NCBI GenBank assembly: GCA_024364805.1
Contig: CM044507.1
Coordinates: forward strand, 54,824,935-54,888,934
Reading direction: 5' to 3'
DNA length: 64,000 nt
Source: Euprymna scolopes
Lineage: Eukaryota; Mollusca; Cephalopoda; Sepiida; Sepiolidae
Shown here in pieces: positions 12,901 through 21,989 of this stretch. Below the pieces are notes generated by a model, which was not told the DNA's origin, made no database searches, and saw only the letters and a list, made by a program, of their open reading frames with translations. Each line of letters begins with the position of its first letter. Positions within the stretch are counted from its first letter, which is position 1. Position numbers and translations under genes: made by a program.

Positions 12901-15900
12901 ATTTCCAACTTTTTTCAGGTAAATCTTGTTGAACTCCAGAACCTTTATGCCAAACTCAGAACATAGTTTCAAACAAAACCCTTTATTTAATCTATGGAGG
13001 TAGCTGGTTCTGGCAGCAAGGACTTGTAGCATAATGGATAAAGTGTTAAGTGTAATCAGTACTAAGTGACAGTTTTCTGGAGGTTGAAGGTTCAATCCAG
13101 TGTGAGTGATACTAAAAATTACAAATTATTTAAGATTCTACTCAGTCATGGCTGAGAGAACAAGAGCAAGCTGCTTCCTTAGATTAAATAAGGAGTTCTG
13201 TTTGAAATTCCATACAGATTCCCAAGTTTAATAGAAAGATTACTCAAGTTCAACTAGATACGCCTGATGAAGGTCAGAGGTTAGATTGGCTGAAATGTTG
13301 AGAATAACATTCAAGATAAGAACAATAGTTCAAATATAATCCAAACGATACATGAATTTGTTGATCAATTTATACAAGTATAAATGTTTGGTTGATTCAG
13401 GTAGTTAATCTAGTTCTAGTTTTAAATTTAGGTACTTTAAACCTAATCTCATCTAGTATTGTCTAGTGACACAGTAGATCTTGACATTGATCAACAATCA
13501 ATTCTAAGTGATAATCTTCTGTAGGATGAAGGTTCAATCCTTACTACAGACTATAATAACTAAGAATAAAATAAGAATTAATTAACACTCCTATCCAGCT
13601 AATGGAATGAAAATAAGGGGATTAAATAAAGAGTCTGCTTGAATTTTGTAAGTTTTCAAATTTTGACAAAGGTTTTCACATTTGAAAAGATGCAATTAAA
13701 GAACGTCAAAGCTTACAACAGCTGAAATGTTGTGAAAATAACAAGCAAGATGAGAGTAGTAGTCAGAATGATCCAAATTAGCAATCCTCATCTCAAAAGG
13801 TTTTAAACAGTTTTTTTTTTTTTGTGGAAATGTTTTTATTTTTCTTTGTTTAGGCCACTTAAAACATTGAGGAAATCAGTTTATGACGATCTGTTTCTGG
13901 AAGACAACACAAGCTGAAATGACAACAGACTTTAGAAGTTGGAAGTTATTCACAAACCATTCAACCTCAGCAGGAGATAAGATAAAAAATGCAAAGTAAT
14001 TATAATAAAAAAATAATTTATTTGGTTAATTTTTAAAATACTAAAAGAAAAGAAATATCATAGAAATGTTTGCTACTTGATTTAGGCAAATACCATGCAT
14101 ATTTTCATTTGCTTTTTTAAAGAGCAAAGAATAAAGAACAAACCTCTTGGAGTTCCTTTTATATTCAATCGTCCCTGGTGGCAGAGTAGTGGGAGTCAGG
14201 GTATTATTAACAGCAATTGTTATCCTATTAATTGTAAAATAGTTCAATAAATGACCGATTTCACCCTCAAAGGGTAGGTGACCCCCGCTGTGATTAAAGG
14301 CAAAATGAGAGTTCACCCACTGTTAAAAAAGAAAAAGAATATATGAGAGAGAGAGAGAGAGAGAGGGGGAGGAATACACAAAGATAAAAAGATAATTCAA
14401 ATATTAGTCAATATAATGGTGACTATCTGAAATACCCATTCTATACAGGATTGGTCATTAATACTGAGATACCTTAACAAGTAGAAGAGCTATTAGACTT
14501 CAAATTATTCAAAGAAGTAGTGTTGGGACGATTCCTAAATTTTTTCCGATTCTAATTCCAGGAAAATGTTGATTAACGATTCCGATACCAAGTACAATTC
14601 CGATTCGCGTGGAATTGTTGTTTTTAAATATACCATTATATAATCGAAAGTTTTTGTGTAGTGAAAAAATTTGGTACAGCGAAAAAGTGGAAATACAATT
14701 AAGGGAATTTTGAAAACGATTTGATTTTTTCTGTAAAATTTTTTTCATTGAAGATAAAAGTCAAAACAAATATTTTAACCATGAATTAAACATGCACCAT
14801 GAAATTAATAACAATCAATTTCAGGAGTTATTTTATATATTAAAAAATATAAAGAAAAATCAAGTCATGATTAATTCAACAAAAATACAATAACATCAAA
14901 TTTCAAGGGGAATACCATGTTTTGTTTATCTTTTGATATTCAATTTTGTTTTATTTTCTCTTTATCTTTGATAACTCTTTAAAATTTAACATTTTTTTTT
15001 TTGCAGCTTCAATCGTTAACTGATTTTTATTCCACTTTCTAGAATATTCTTATTTCTAAATGAAATTTAAAAATAACTAAATCTTTGATTAAATTTTTAG
15101 CCTTTTATATTCAATCGTCTCAAATTATTCCTATTTATTTGACTTTAAAAATATTTTTAACAATAATGTTATTTTTTTAAACAAGGTTATTTTTTAAATC
15201 TAAATTAATTGGTTTGGTAAATGTTACCTTACGCTACAACAGAACACTGACCACTAATTTGTTTTTTAAAAAGTATTTGAGGTCGCTGACAACGAATCTG
15301 ATAATCAAACCCGCTGCAAATTTACCGTTTGCATGGTATGAACCCCTAGACCTTGGGACTATTTTGTGCCATTTCATCGCCTTCGGTAATGTTTTTCTTA
15401 CATGATACGTTCGTGTGTGAATGGGCATAGTGAAGTGTCTTATCGCATCAAAAAAATGTGGTTTATTTACTTTTTTTTTTGTCTTACATAGTTTTAATGC
15501 TTTTTAATTGATCTAAAAAATGTTTTCACAAGCGGTTTACAAAAACATAACCACCAAACATATTTTTATGTTTTTCGTCCTTTTTGTGGGGTGGGAGTAT
15601 TCAATTATAGGACTTGTGTAGTTTAACAGGTGCTTCTGCAGTTTAATTAACCGTTTTTCTGTAAATAAGCGCGCCCCAGCACCACCCTCCCCAATGTAAA
15701 CAGAATTTTTGTGAAATGGTAAATGTCAGCACGTAACTTATGGAAAAACGGTTAATTAAACTGCAAAAGCACCTGTTTGGTGTTTATGTTTTTGCAAACC
15801 GCTTGTGAAAACTTTTTTTTTTTATCAATTAAAAGAGTATTAAAAAACTACGTAAGACGAAAAAAAATGCACCACATTTTTTTCAAACTTTCTAATTTGA

Positions 15901-18436
15901 AAGATTCTTACGCAATGTGATAAGACATCCCACTACGCCCGTTCACACGCGAATGTATCATGTAAGAAAAACACTACCGAACGCAGTGAAATGGCACAAA
16001 ATAGTCCCAAGGTCTCGGGGTTCATACCATGCAAACAGTAAATTTGCGGCAGGTTTATCAGATTAGTTGTCAGTGACCTCGAATATCCCTAAGAAAACAA
16101 ATTAGAGTAGTTGATGCTCTGTTGTAGCATAAGGTAACATTTACCTTTTTTTGTAAACACGATTTTTGTCATAATGAATTTTTACGTGAAATGTATGGTT
16201 TTTCAGATAAAATTATTCAATGCATTTTTTATTTCCCACACTTTTTTTCTTGGAGAAATTAACTTTAAACTATAATCTTGAAAACACAATAAAAAAGTAA
16301 TTGAAAATGAAAAAAATTATTATGATTAGCCGGCGTTAAAAACCATGCCCCCCCCCCCTACCGAAGCAGCGATTAAATTGCCTGTACCTAGTGCAACAGA
16401 TAACTAATCATGGGCCTCGAAATTTCGAAAAAGAAAGACAGCGCCTATGTATGTGATGGAATAAGAAAACTCATTAAGATAAATAAAGATTACCTTTAAA
16501 GTAGTTAATAAAATTCTTGTACAGCATATTAAATATGTTATGAAAAGTTCTATGACGTTTTTATCATAAATTTTTTACAGCATTAATCTCACTTCAAACA
16601 AACAGTTCAACTTAAAAATATAAGAGAATAGTAATTAAAGAATCGTAAATCTAAGGTATTTTTTAACGTTGCAATTCTGATCCCCCTCTAAAATACAGGA
16701 TTCTTACGATTAACGATTCCTATTCAGATTAATCGTCCCACCACTACAAAGAAGTATAAGACATCAATAGAATTACCAAAAGTTTCAATAAAATTAAAAC
16801 ATTAACAAAATCATCAAAACTTTGATATCAAAATAGAAAATTATTAAATCATATGAATTGATGGTGACAATTATCAAATATTTTTCTTAATTTATATTTG
16901 GATGATTCAAACTATTGTTCTCTTGAATGATATTTTCATAACATTTTGACTGATATAATCTCTGACCTTCAGGTGTGTCTAATTGAACTTGGGAATCTGG
17001 ATAGCAGACTCAGGAATCTATATGGAATTTTAGCTGAAACCTTTTTGAACAGAATTGAATTTGATGACCTGAAAAAGGTTGGATGTTACATTGATCAAAA
17101 TGTTGTGAGAATAACATTAAGATGAGATCAGTAGTCCAGATAAATAATAATCTTTAGTTTATCTAAAAACTTCCAAAATAAACATTTTGTTATAGTTATT
17201 AAATCATAGTTTAAATCAAAGTAGAAAATTTTCAATAATTTCAATAAAATTATTAATACTTTTAATCAAAGTAGAAAATTATAAAATTATTAATTATTTC
17301 AATCTAAGTAGAAAATTATCAATAAAAATGGCCATCCCTAAAATATTGTGAAAAATAACTCACGACAATAGAATTATAATGTGCACTTTCTATACGAAGA
17401 TGAACAATTTTGTCATTCTTCCAGTTTGAATCAATGAAGAAATCTCGATCATACCACACCCAGCCAACAAAATCTCGAAGGTCTTTATCCTGGGTGATGT
17501 CATTGTAACTGGAAGGAACTGGCATTGGGATAACCGGTCCAGTCTATTAGGGAATAAAAAAAGGAAAAATAAAATAACATGATTATATAACATACTTATT
17601 AGAAATACATGTTAACACGTGTTAATTGCTCAGGTTATTGATGACAAACAAACACAATATTATCTAATATATAAAGTAAAGTTATTTTCTTGTTTCTTTG
17701 TCATCAATAGCTTTTTTCCTCAAAATTCTATAATTAAATTTGTTTTGATATAAAGTTTTGGTCTCATTTTGACTATGTTCTTTAAAAACTACAGTTAATT
17801 ATAGTTGATTTCATTGACTTCCATATGATACTAGAGTTCCTAGGTTAGTGTGGCATGCTCTTATCATTTCTAAAGCCAACAGATTTATTCTGTTTACAAA
17901 AATGAACAATAAATTTCATAGTTCAATTTATTTTAGTTACAAAATGGAAAATAATTTATAATTTTATACTTTAATCTGATGGAGGAAAATAATACACATT
18001 GTTTGGTTTGGTTGTTTTTTTTTTACGGCATATCAAACCTTTTGGTGTTATATAATGCTAAATCCGGTCATTTTGGTAAAAATTTTTATATGTTAAGTTC
18101 TTTATATCTTTAAATATTTATTTGTGGTGTTTGGTTGTTTTATAGCATGCCAACCAATTTTTTAGGTTATTTACTGCAGAATTTAGTCATTTTGGTAAAA
18201 GTTTTTTATGCTTCAAATATTTATTCATAGTGTTTGGTTTGGCTGTTTTGTAGAGAAAAATTGTTTTTGGCTTTGCAAAACATGATTGAATCTGCAAAAC
18301 GAAAGGAAAAAAATCTAACATCAATGTTTGGCTAGGAAGCTGACATCTTCAGACAGCCTGATCTGTTAGAACAGTTTTTTTTTTTTTCAATAGAGAGAAA
18401 TAAGTCATCAGTTGAACGGGTATTTTTTTTTCTCTG

Positions 18437-18472
<36 letters not shown>

Positions 18473-20530
18473 TATCAAGCAGGTTTATAATAATAAAATT
18501 ATAAATAAAATATAACAAGGTTACTCAATAAAATAATTATCTAAATCAGTGTTTAATTAAAGTATGGAATTTATGACAGACCCGTGATTCTAAACCAGGT
18601 GGGAGTTTTCCTCTTGGACCCAAAGACACCAGAATCTAGACCATTGTTCAAGTTACTTGTTCTCTGTTAGCTGAAATATCGTTTCGTGCAGTTCTGGGAG
18701 GTCTAGTTATAAACGAAATGAATTCTTTTTTTTTAGTTTATTAAGTAAAAATAATTTATTTAAAACAAAATAAATATGAAAATATTTGTTTTACAATATC
18801 ATTTTTCAGCTTTCTCTTCCATTTGCTTTGTCTTAATCACTCTCCATTTCAATATTTTAGACTAGCTTAAGGAACAACCATCTTGCATTTTACCAGGAAT
18901 AGCTGTGTGCCAACTCATTAAAAGTGTTTTTTTTTCCTATTTCATGCACAATATTAAACTGAATTTAACACCAATATGTTCAGCATGTCATGATTTAAAA
19001 AAAAAGACACTTTTTGCTCATCTTTCCAATAAAATTACATGGATCAGGAATTGTCATGATTACCTCTAATTTTTATTTTCTCAATTATAATACAAGACTA
19101 CTCTTGTTGTCTTGACTCATTAGGGATTTTACTGAGTCAAGCCATCATTGAGGGTGATCAGTATAAGCACCTATATTTTTTTTGTTTTAATTATTAATTT
19201 TCAAATCTATCATTTTTTTTTTGTATAAAAAGTATTTGTGCGTTTTCATTATTTCTGCACCAAATTGTTCTCCTTTTTCTGTACACACTTACTTATTATG
19301 TCACTAGAGAATCCATTTTATTATTTTTTTTTTAAATCTAATATTTTAGATTTTAGATTAGGGGATCATTTTCCTGTATAAATTTAAAGTAAAATAATCA
19401 CCCATTCCTTAAACATCACCAAGTTCTGGAAACTTCTGGAAAAATAAATTGTAATCTAATTTTTTGTTGTTTCCATACTTATTAAAAACTTTGTATAGTT
19501 AACACAAGTGCTGACGTCACAGACGTGGTGCTCCGTTCTTACAATCGGTTGGAGGTTTCTAACGTTTATTATTACATTTAAATGTCAGCATATGTTAATA
19601 TCTCGGTGCTGTTTATTGCGTTTATTTCTGTTGCCTTCTTACAATGGTAGAGTAGGACACAAAGTCAGTTTTTAATCTAGTGAAAACCCTGCTACCCCAA
19701 AAAAGAGACACTCAGGATGGGGCAACCTTCTTTTTTTCTTTTTTTTTTTTTATCCTCAATCTTAAAGAATTTCTCCTTCATTGACCAAGAACAGAAAAGA
19801 CACAGTATCAGAACAGATACTATACTTTAACATTAATTTTATTTGGAGAAGTAAAAAAATTATACAAATAAAACGAAAATAAAAAGATATTGTAAATTGG
19901 CAAATATTTAAATCATAATTTTTTTTTCATTTTTAAAATATTAAAAGCAGACAAAAATTACTCGATTATGAATGGTGGTGGACATACTCAAGGCTTAAGC
20001 GTTTTTTTTTTTTTTTAATGCGATGAGAGATAAATTCTGCATGTTTTACTTTTTAAAGTGATTTCATGTGGTTTTACGACATTGTGCATTAGACTTAGGG
20101 TTAGACAGATATTAAAGATTAGTTACCTATCCCAGTTGCTACATAGTCCTAGGAATGAGGGATCATTTTAATAAAAAAAATATATGAAAAAATAATCCCC
20201 CACTTTCAATTCTAAAATATTTTTTTGAAATATAAACACGTAATCACCTAAAACAAAAAACGAAAAAGAATCTCATTTTTAGAGGGGGTGGGGATAGCTA
20301 AGGGTCCTCTCCTCATCTACTTTTAAATATAGATATAATTTATTTTTTAAATTGACAAAGTTCTTAATGCTTTCTCTTTATATATATTCTCAAAAATTTT
20401 TATAAACTTGCAAGTTGTGCTATTTTCCCATTTATAAACTTGTGCTATTTTTACCTACCCTCCCAATCTCCCTTTCAGAATGGTTCTAAAATCTATCAAT
20501 TAATGCATAAATTTGGTGCCTACGTTTTGC

Positions 20531-20571
<41 letters not shown>

Positions 20572-21399
20572 AAAGATTAATTTCTTAAATATTTACGGAG
20601 AATTTATTCAGCGATATTCAATATTTAAATAAACCATTTAATTTGTAATATATTTCAATTTAACTTTTATTGTAAACACTTTGATTTTATGATTTGTTTC
20701 TTGCAAAACAAAATATACTCTCTCCCCAGAACAGATCAAACTAACTAATAAAATTTGGAAGCTAACCGTTTCAATATAATTCCCAAAATATATAGTGTTA
20801 TTCATAATATTTTTTATGTAGGGTATGAGTTAAAATAGTGTTTTTCTTTTTTGGGGATTTTTTTGGTTCGAATTGGCGGTTTTTTAAAATTTCAGATGGA
20901 AAATGTAAAAAATCTAGCGATTTTCTAGAGATTTCTTTCCCTGATCTAGCGGGTTTTTAAACTCTCAGTTGGTAACACTGTTTACCTACTATTTAGTCAG
21001 GAAATGGGTGATAATTTTACGTTAAATTTATATTAGAAACTGATCCCAAACCCTAAAATATTTAATAAGCAATAAAAAAGAATAAATACAAAAACGTAAT
21101 TCTCTAGCGCCATGGTCGGTAATTGTCCACAGAAAAATATGTCCGTAAAAAATATCAAAACAAGTTATAATTACCTTTTTCAAAGATTCTTTGTACCACA
21201 TCCTCTCGAATCCCGCGTTCCTGTTGGATGACATGTCTGCCCTAAAATTCCACATTCCGGATAAGCAGCGTATTTGACGACTTTCCGAATCTTGAATTCG
21301 AAGACTTGACGCTCGACATGGCCAGAAAACCAACACCAAAACAACAAAGATGAAGAAAGAAGACAGAAAAGTAGAAAAACGATTCGCGTAAACTGCCAT
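3829..21399 (-). CDS. GUSB: Beta-glucuronidase, 5' six coding exons (3' half beyond left edge)
   Basis: Lysosomal exo-glycosidase (GH2) that removes terminal beta-D-glucuronic acid from glycosaminoglycan fragments and glucuronides. Six exons on the minus strand join in frame with GT-AG introns: 21399-21175, 17543-17364, 14319-14144, 9333-9191, 5612-5419, 3966-3829, giving 352 residues. Residues 9-29 are a hydrophobic signal peptide. The jelly-roll sugar-binding domain follows (about 45-220; motifs MWNFRAD, PVPSSYNDI, VGWVWYDRD, GGHLPFEGEI, NNTLTPTTLPPGTI, YFVQNLQMDFFNYAG), then the Ig-like domain (about 225-325; NANLWWPY), then the first strand of the TIM barrel. Sequons lie at N144, N173 (matching a human glycosylation site) and N295. 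About 300 residues with the two catalytic glutamates are outside the window. The start is the first ATG ahead of the signal peptide, in context AAACATGG. Family identity is very secure. Confidence 0.96.
3983..4030 (-). mobile_element. LINE 3'-end scrap (GGCATATCAACACTTTT type)
   Basis: GGCATATCAACACTTTTGGG here matches copies at 7900-7960, 18000-18063 and 18126-18200, and more loosely the tail of the RNase H-bearing LINE at 41223. They are read as short 5'-truncated LINE insertions. Confidence 0.4.
4090..4278 (+). mobile_element. U2 snRNA-headed SINE-like repeat, copy 1
   Basis: The head GACCTTTTGACTAGGAGAAA, followed by ATGTAGTATCTGTTTTGAT, follows nucleotides 11-48 of U2 snRNA (GGCCUUUUGGCUAAGAUCAA, then GUGUAGUAUCUGUUCUUAU). 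A non-U2 body follows, shared with the other copies: a TTCTTAGT-like block, TGAGACAAT, AAAAACTGACCTT, GTCTAATTCTGCC. It lies in GUSB intron 5, antisense to the gene. Confidence 0.7.
4820..4905 (+). mobile_element. tRNA-derived SINE A, 3' fragment
   Basis: Matches the distal part of SINE A (see 12391): ATGAAAAGGTTGGAGGTTAC, then AACTGAAACATGAAAATAAC, then the pre-tail GTAGTTTGAATAAT. The head is absent. Confidence 0.55.
4960..5035 (-). mobile_element. tRNA-derived SINE A, inverted 3' fragment
   Basis: In reverse complement it reads TCAAGATGAGAAAAGTAGTA, then AATCCTCATGTCAAAAATTC, the 3' end of SINE A. Its missing head would point at the plus-strand copy starting about 30 bp away, the same head-to-head layout as at 12073-12733. 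Confidence 0.5.
5065..5395 (+). mobile_element. tRNA-derived SINE A copy
   Basis: A diverged full-length copy. An A-box-like TGTGGCATAACAGATA is followed by a B-box AGGTTGAAGGTTCAATCCTC, the body AATTGTGAATTATTTAAAAC and the distal TTAGCTGAAACATCAAGATG. It ends right at the donor side of GUSB exon 5, so the insertion borders the exon. Confidence 0.65.
5419..5612 (-). CDS. GUSB: GUSB coding exon 5 (Ig-like domain)
   Basis: 194 nt, ends in phase 0. Acceptor ATTGTTTCAG, donor GTAAAT. It encodes the Ig-like GH2 domain (LVTYLIIPSEAG, VLDKDGKPVAHATGISG, NANLWWPYTMNKTSPGYLY). The human glycosylation site ANGTG is AHATG here, so that sequon is absent; a new one (N295-K-T) lies nearby. Confidence 0.95.
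5613..7890. other. GUSB intron 4, AT-rich, with a dispersed direct repeat
   Basis: No exon is visible. About 100 bp at 6371-6475 (TAGTATTGATTGTGACA-like start, ATTATTTCNAAAGAATATCA, AGATTGATGTNGAA) recurs at 7160-7240 in the same orientation. Otherwise simple AT-rich sequence. Confidence 0.4.
7891..8160 (-). mobile_element. 5'-truncated LINE 3' end with TTGG repeat tail
   Basis: A (TTGG)5-like tract leads into TTTACGGCATATCAACAC and GGTTATTTAATG, which matches 18000 and 18126. A GC-richer block (GTGGCCCCACACTCCCCAAA) follows to about 8160. It is read as the 3' UTR of a minus-sense LINE. The simple-repeat tail resembles TTTG tails of I-group LINEs such as the one at 41223. Confidence 0.45.
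8161..9190. other. GUSB intron 4, remaining part
   Basis: AT-rich. A scrap at 8425-8475 (CACTCCAGACAAGAC) recalls the 3' end of LINE family 1. A weak B-box-like GTTTGATTCC at 8791-8800 may be a decayed tRNA-derived SINE. No exon found. Confidence 0.3.
9191..9333 (-). CDS. GUSB: GUSB coding exon 4
   Basis: 143 nt, entering in phase 2 and leaving in phase 1. Acceptor TTTGTTTCAG, donor GTTTGT. It encodes YPRGYFVQNLQMDFFNYAGI and the following strand WLYTTHQIYIHDI, aligning with the human FVQNTYFDFFNYAGLQRSV segment. Confidence 0.95.
10000..11512 (-). mobile_element. APE-type LINE relic, 5'-truncated (family 2)
   Basis: Minus-sense RT fragment in GUSB intron 3. Conserved pieces are ARSTTDMLTVILHRISKSLD at 11330-11270, SRAIALDILKVFNRIWYKSC, DIYADDTTIYG near 10930 (the YADD catalytic box) and MEYCCHIWAGA near 10540. 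It breaks into several frames, so it is inactive. It is the same family as the fuller copy at 55961-59115, sharing the 3' end CACTTATCAAGGCCC. Confidence 0.85.
11513..12072. other. AT-rich intron sequence
   Basis: Between the LINE relic and the inverted SINE pair in GUSB intron 3. Nothing recognised. Confidence 0.3.
12073..12390 (-). mobile_element. tRNA-derived SINE A, left arm of head-to-head pair
   Basis: A full-length SINE with a Pol III promoter: A box TGGCGCAGTGGTTAG at 12380-12366 and B box AGGTTCAATCC at 12317-12307. The body carries GTCATGGCTGACAGAACAAG, then ACCTGAAGAAGGTCGGAAGT, ATATCGACCGAAACGTTGTG and AATAATAATATATGC. About 80 per cent or more similar by eye to its partner on the opposite strand. 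Confidence 0.85.
12391..12733 (+). mobile_element. tRNA-derived SINE A, right arm of head-to-head pair
   Basis: The plus-strand partner. A box TGGCGCAGTGGTTAG at 12403-12417 and B box GGTCCAATCC at 12465-12474. The body matches the left arm and the tail ends AGCAATCCTCATCTCAAAAA. The two tRNA-like heads abut at 12390/12391. A 10-bp direct repeat ATGTTAGTAG flanks the pair (12063-12072 and 12734-12743), as if both entered as one unit. Confidence 0.85.
12840..13018 (-). mobile_element. tRNA-derived SINE A, truncated, left arm of second inverted pair
   Basis: In reverse complement it reads from AATAAAGGGTTTTGTTTGAA through CACAATGTTTTGCC-type core to ATGAGAACAGTAGTCAGAAT. The tRNA-like head is missing; the truncated end meets the head of the next copy. 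Confidence 0.65.
13019..13345 (+). mobile_element. tRNA-derived SINE A, right arm of second inverted pair
   Basis: Full-length but diverged. The A-box region TGTAGCATAATGGATAAAGT is followed by a B box GGTTGAAGGTTCAATCC, GTCATGGCTGAGAGAACAAG, and distal GCCTGATGAAGGTCAGAGGT with TGGCTGAAATGTTGAGAATA. Confidence 0.7.
13460..13800 (+). mobile_element. tRNA-derived SINE A, diverged copy
   Basis: B-box-like GATGAAGGTTCAATCC, body ATTAACACTCCTATCCAGCT, then CAGCTGAAATGTTGTGAAAA, ending AGCAATCCTCATCTCAAAAG. Older than the 12073-12733 pair. Confidence 0.6.
14144..14319 (-). CDS. GUSB: GUSB coding exon 3
   Basis: 176 nt (residues 136-194, the last Arg codon split AG/A). Acceptor TTTTTTAACAG, donor GTTTGT. 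It encodes WVNSHFAFNHSGGHLPFEGE and NNTLTPTTLPPGTIEY, with sequons at N144 and N173. Confidence 0.95.
14344..14366. repeat. (GA)n microsatellite
   Basis: About ten GA repeats just upstream (in gene sense) of the GUSB exon 3 acceptor tract. Confidence 0.9.
14518..16746. mobile_element. Non-autonomous hAT element with long internal foldback arms
   Basis: Terminal inverted repeats TAGTGTTGGGACGATT (14518) and TAGTGGTGGGACGATT (ending 16746, opposite strand) are flanked by a perfect 8-bp duplication CAAAGAAG (14510-14517 and 16747-16754), the hAT hallmark. There is no transposase. Inside, arms of about 410-445 bp (15214-15660 and 15742-16147) are inverted copies of each other around an 80-bp loop with a GC-rich stretch (AAGCGCGCCCCAGCACC). 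The short reading frames in the arms are consequences of the inversion. It sits in GUSB intron 2. Confidence 0.9.
16898..17042 (-). mobile_element. tRNA-derived SINE A fragment, left arm of third inverted pair
   Basis: In reverse complement: AGGTTTCAGCTAAAATTCCA, then CTGAAGGTCAGAGATTATAT and CAGTCAAAATGTTATGAAAA, the distal two thirds of SINE A without its head. Confidence 0.6.
17043..17150 (+). mobile_element. tRNA-derived SINE A fragment, right arm of third inverted pair
   Basis: ACCTGAAAAAGGTTGGATGT, then TTGATCAAAATGTTGTGAGA and GATGAGATCAGTAGTCC: the distal third of SINE A. It abuts the inverted copy, about 210 bp from GUSB exon 2. Confidence 0.6.
17364..17543 (-). CDS. GUSB: GUSB coding exon 2
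   Basis: 60 codons (residues 76-135), phase 0 at both ends. Acceptor CTAATAG, donor GTGAGT. It contains PVPSSYNDITQD and DFVGWVWYDRD, both hallmarks of animal beta-glucuronidase, and ends ...HYNSIV, matching the AHSYAIV of the human protein. Confidence 0.95.
17544..18000. other. GUSB intron 1, AT-rich
   Basis: Nothing recognised beyond simple AT-rich sequence. Confidence 0.3.
18001..18205 (-). mobile_element. Two LINE 3'-end scraps in tandem
   Basis: TTACGGCATATCAAACCTTT at 18023 and TATAGCATGCCAACCAATTT at 18141 both continue into TTATNTANTGC and CATTTTGGTAAAA. Each starts with GGTTTGGTTG-type simple sequence. They are two tandem 3' ends of the LINE type seen at 7891. Confidence 0.45.
18206..19624. 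other. GUSB intron 1: short repeat core, poly(A) run, otherwise unassigned
   Basis: 18352-18374 carries CAGACAGCCTGATCTGTTAG, shared with 33362 (inverted) and 46251. A run of 32 A lies at 18437-18468. A CRE-like TGACGTCA is at 19513. No exon. Confidence 0.35.
19625..19830 (-). mobile_element. U2 snRNA-headed SINE-like repeat, copy 2
   Basis: In reverse complement it starts TATAGTATCTGTTCTGATAC (U2 GUAGUAUCUGUUCUUAUC) and continues with the shared body: TTGGTCAATGAAGGAGAAAT, then AAAAACTGACTTTGTGTCCT and ACTCTACCATTGT. The first part of the U2 head is lost. Confidence 0.65.
19831..20865. other. GUSB intron 1, AT-rich with poly(T)
   Basis: A run of 36 T at 20534-20569; otherwise unassigned AT-rich sequence. 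Confidence 0.3.
20866..20980. mobile_element. hAT-like terminus remnant
   Basis: On the minus strand the right boundary reads CAGTGTTACCAACTGAGAG and is followed by repeated CGCTAGATTTT/CCGCTAGATC blocks, a pattern typical of one end of hAT-derived MITEs. The opposite end and a target duplication were not found. Confidence 0.35.
21175..21399 (-). CDS. GUSB: GUSB coding exon 1 (signal peptide and start of jelly-roll)
   Basis: 75 codons, phase 0 at the 3' end. It begins at ATG 21399-21397, encodes a hydrophobic leader (FFIFVVLVLVFW), then the family motif MWNFRADMSSNRNAGFERMW, and ends ...ESLKK before donor GTAATT. The reading frame runs on into the intron, but homology stops at the donor. Confidence 0.95.
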
Positions 21400-21446
21400 G
21401 TTTGTCTTTAGTGCGCGGCTTGTATGAAATTAAAAGTGGGCGGGCC
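21400..21446 (-). promoter_or_regulatory. GUSB 5' leader and likely proximal promoter
   Basis: Just upstream of the GUSB start codon the DNA becomes briefly CpG-containing (a GCGCGG block near 21415) and holds a GC box, GTGGGCGGGCC at 21436-21446, in otherwise very AT-rich surroundings. No TATA box is evident. This fits a housekeeping-type promoter. The transcription start cannot be placed by eye. Confidence 0.4.
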
Positions 21447-21989
21447 TAAAAAAAACAAACACATTTATACAACATTTTAGCATTTATTTATTTACCATTA
21501 TTTATTTATTCATCTATAGTGAAAAAGAAATAACGATGCCAACATTTGTAATTTAAAACTTAGGAGATTGTAGCCCAAAATCTATAAGATGCTGACAAAA
21601 AAAAAAAAAAAAAAAAAACGAAGTAAACAATAACAGGGACATTTTCGCTTGACACCGTTTTGATAATCCAGCTGTAACATTGTTTTTTTTTTCCTTTATT
21701 TTCATTCATAATCAACCAAGTTTAGACTTTATAGTAATCAAAACGAAATGGGTGCATAACAATTCTCTTTAAAAATGTAAAATATTATTTTAATTTCATT
21801 TTTATGCATACTTTTTTTTATTTTGTGAAAAGTGAGTAGTAATATTTAAATTTACTAAAAATAAACAATTAAAATAAGTTTTTGTTGTTGCTTTATTTAA
21901 GAATAGCATAGAAAATAGAAAAATGTATAACATCTTTCTTTACTCCTCCCTCCCCCAGTCTTTGCTTGCACATCCTCAGTTCTTTTATT
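21447..21989. other. Upstream of GUSB, AT-rich
   Basis: Intergenic. A run of 20 A near 21598; nothing else recognised. Confidence 0.3.

Noticed and set aside
15214-15428. Short reading frames at 15214-15428
   Set aside because: They lie in the foldback arms of the hAT element; they show no protein family and are products of the repeat.
20449-20980. TTTACCTA as a target duplication for the hAT-like end at 20980
   Set aside because: The octamer recurs at 20449, but no CAGTGTT-type end follows it, so the match is probably chance.
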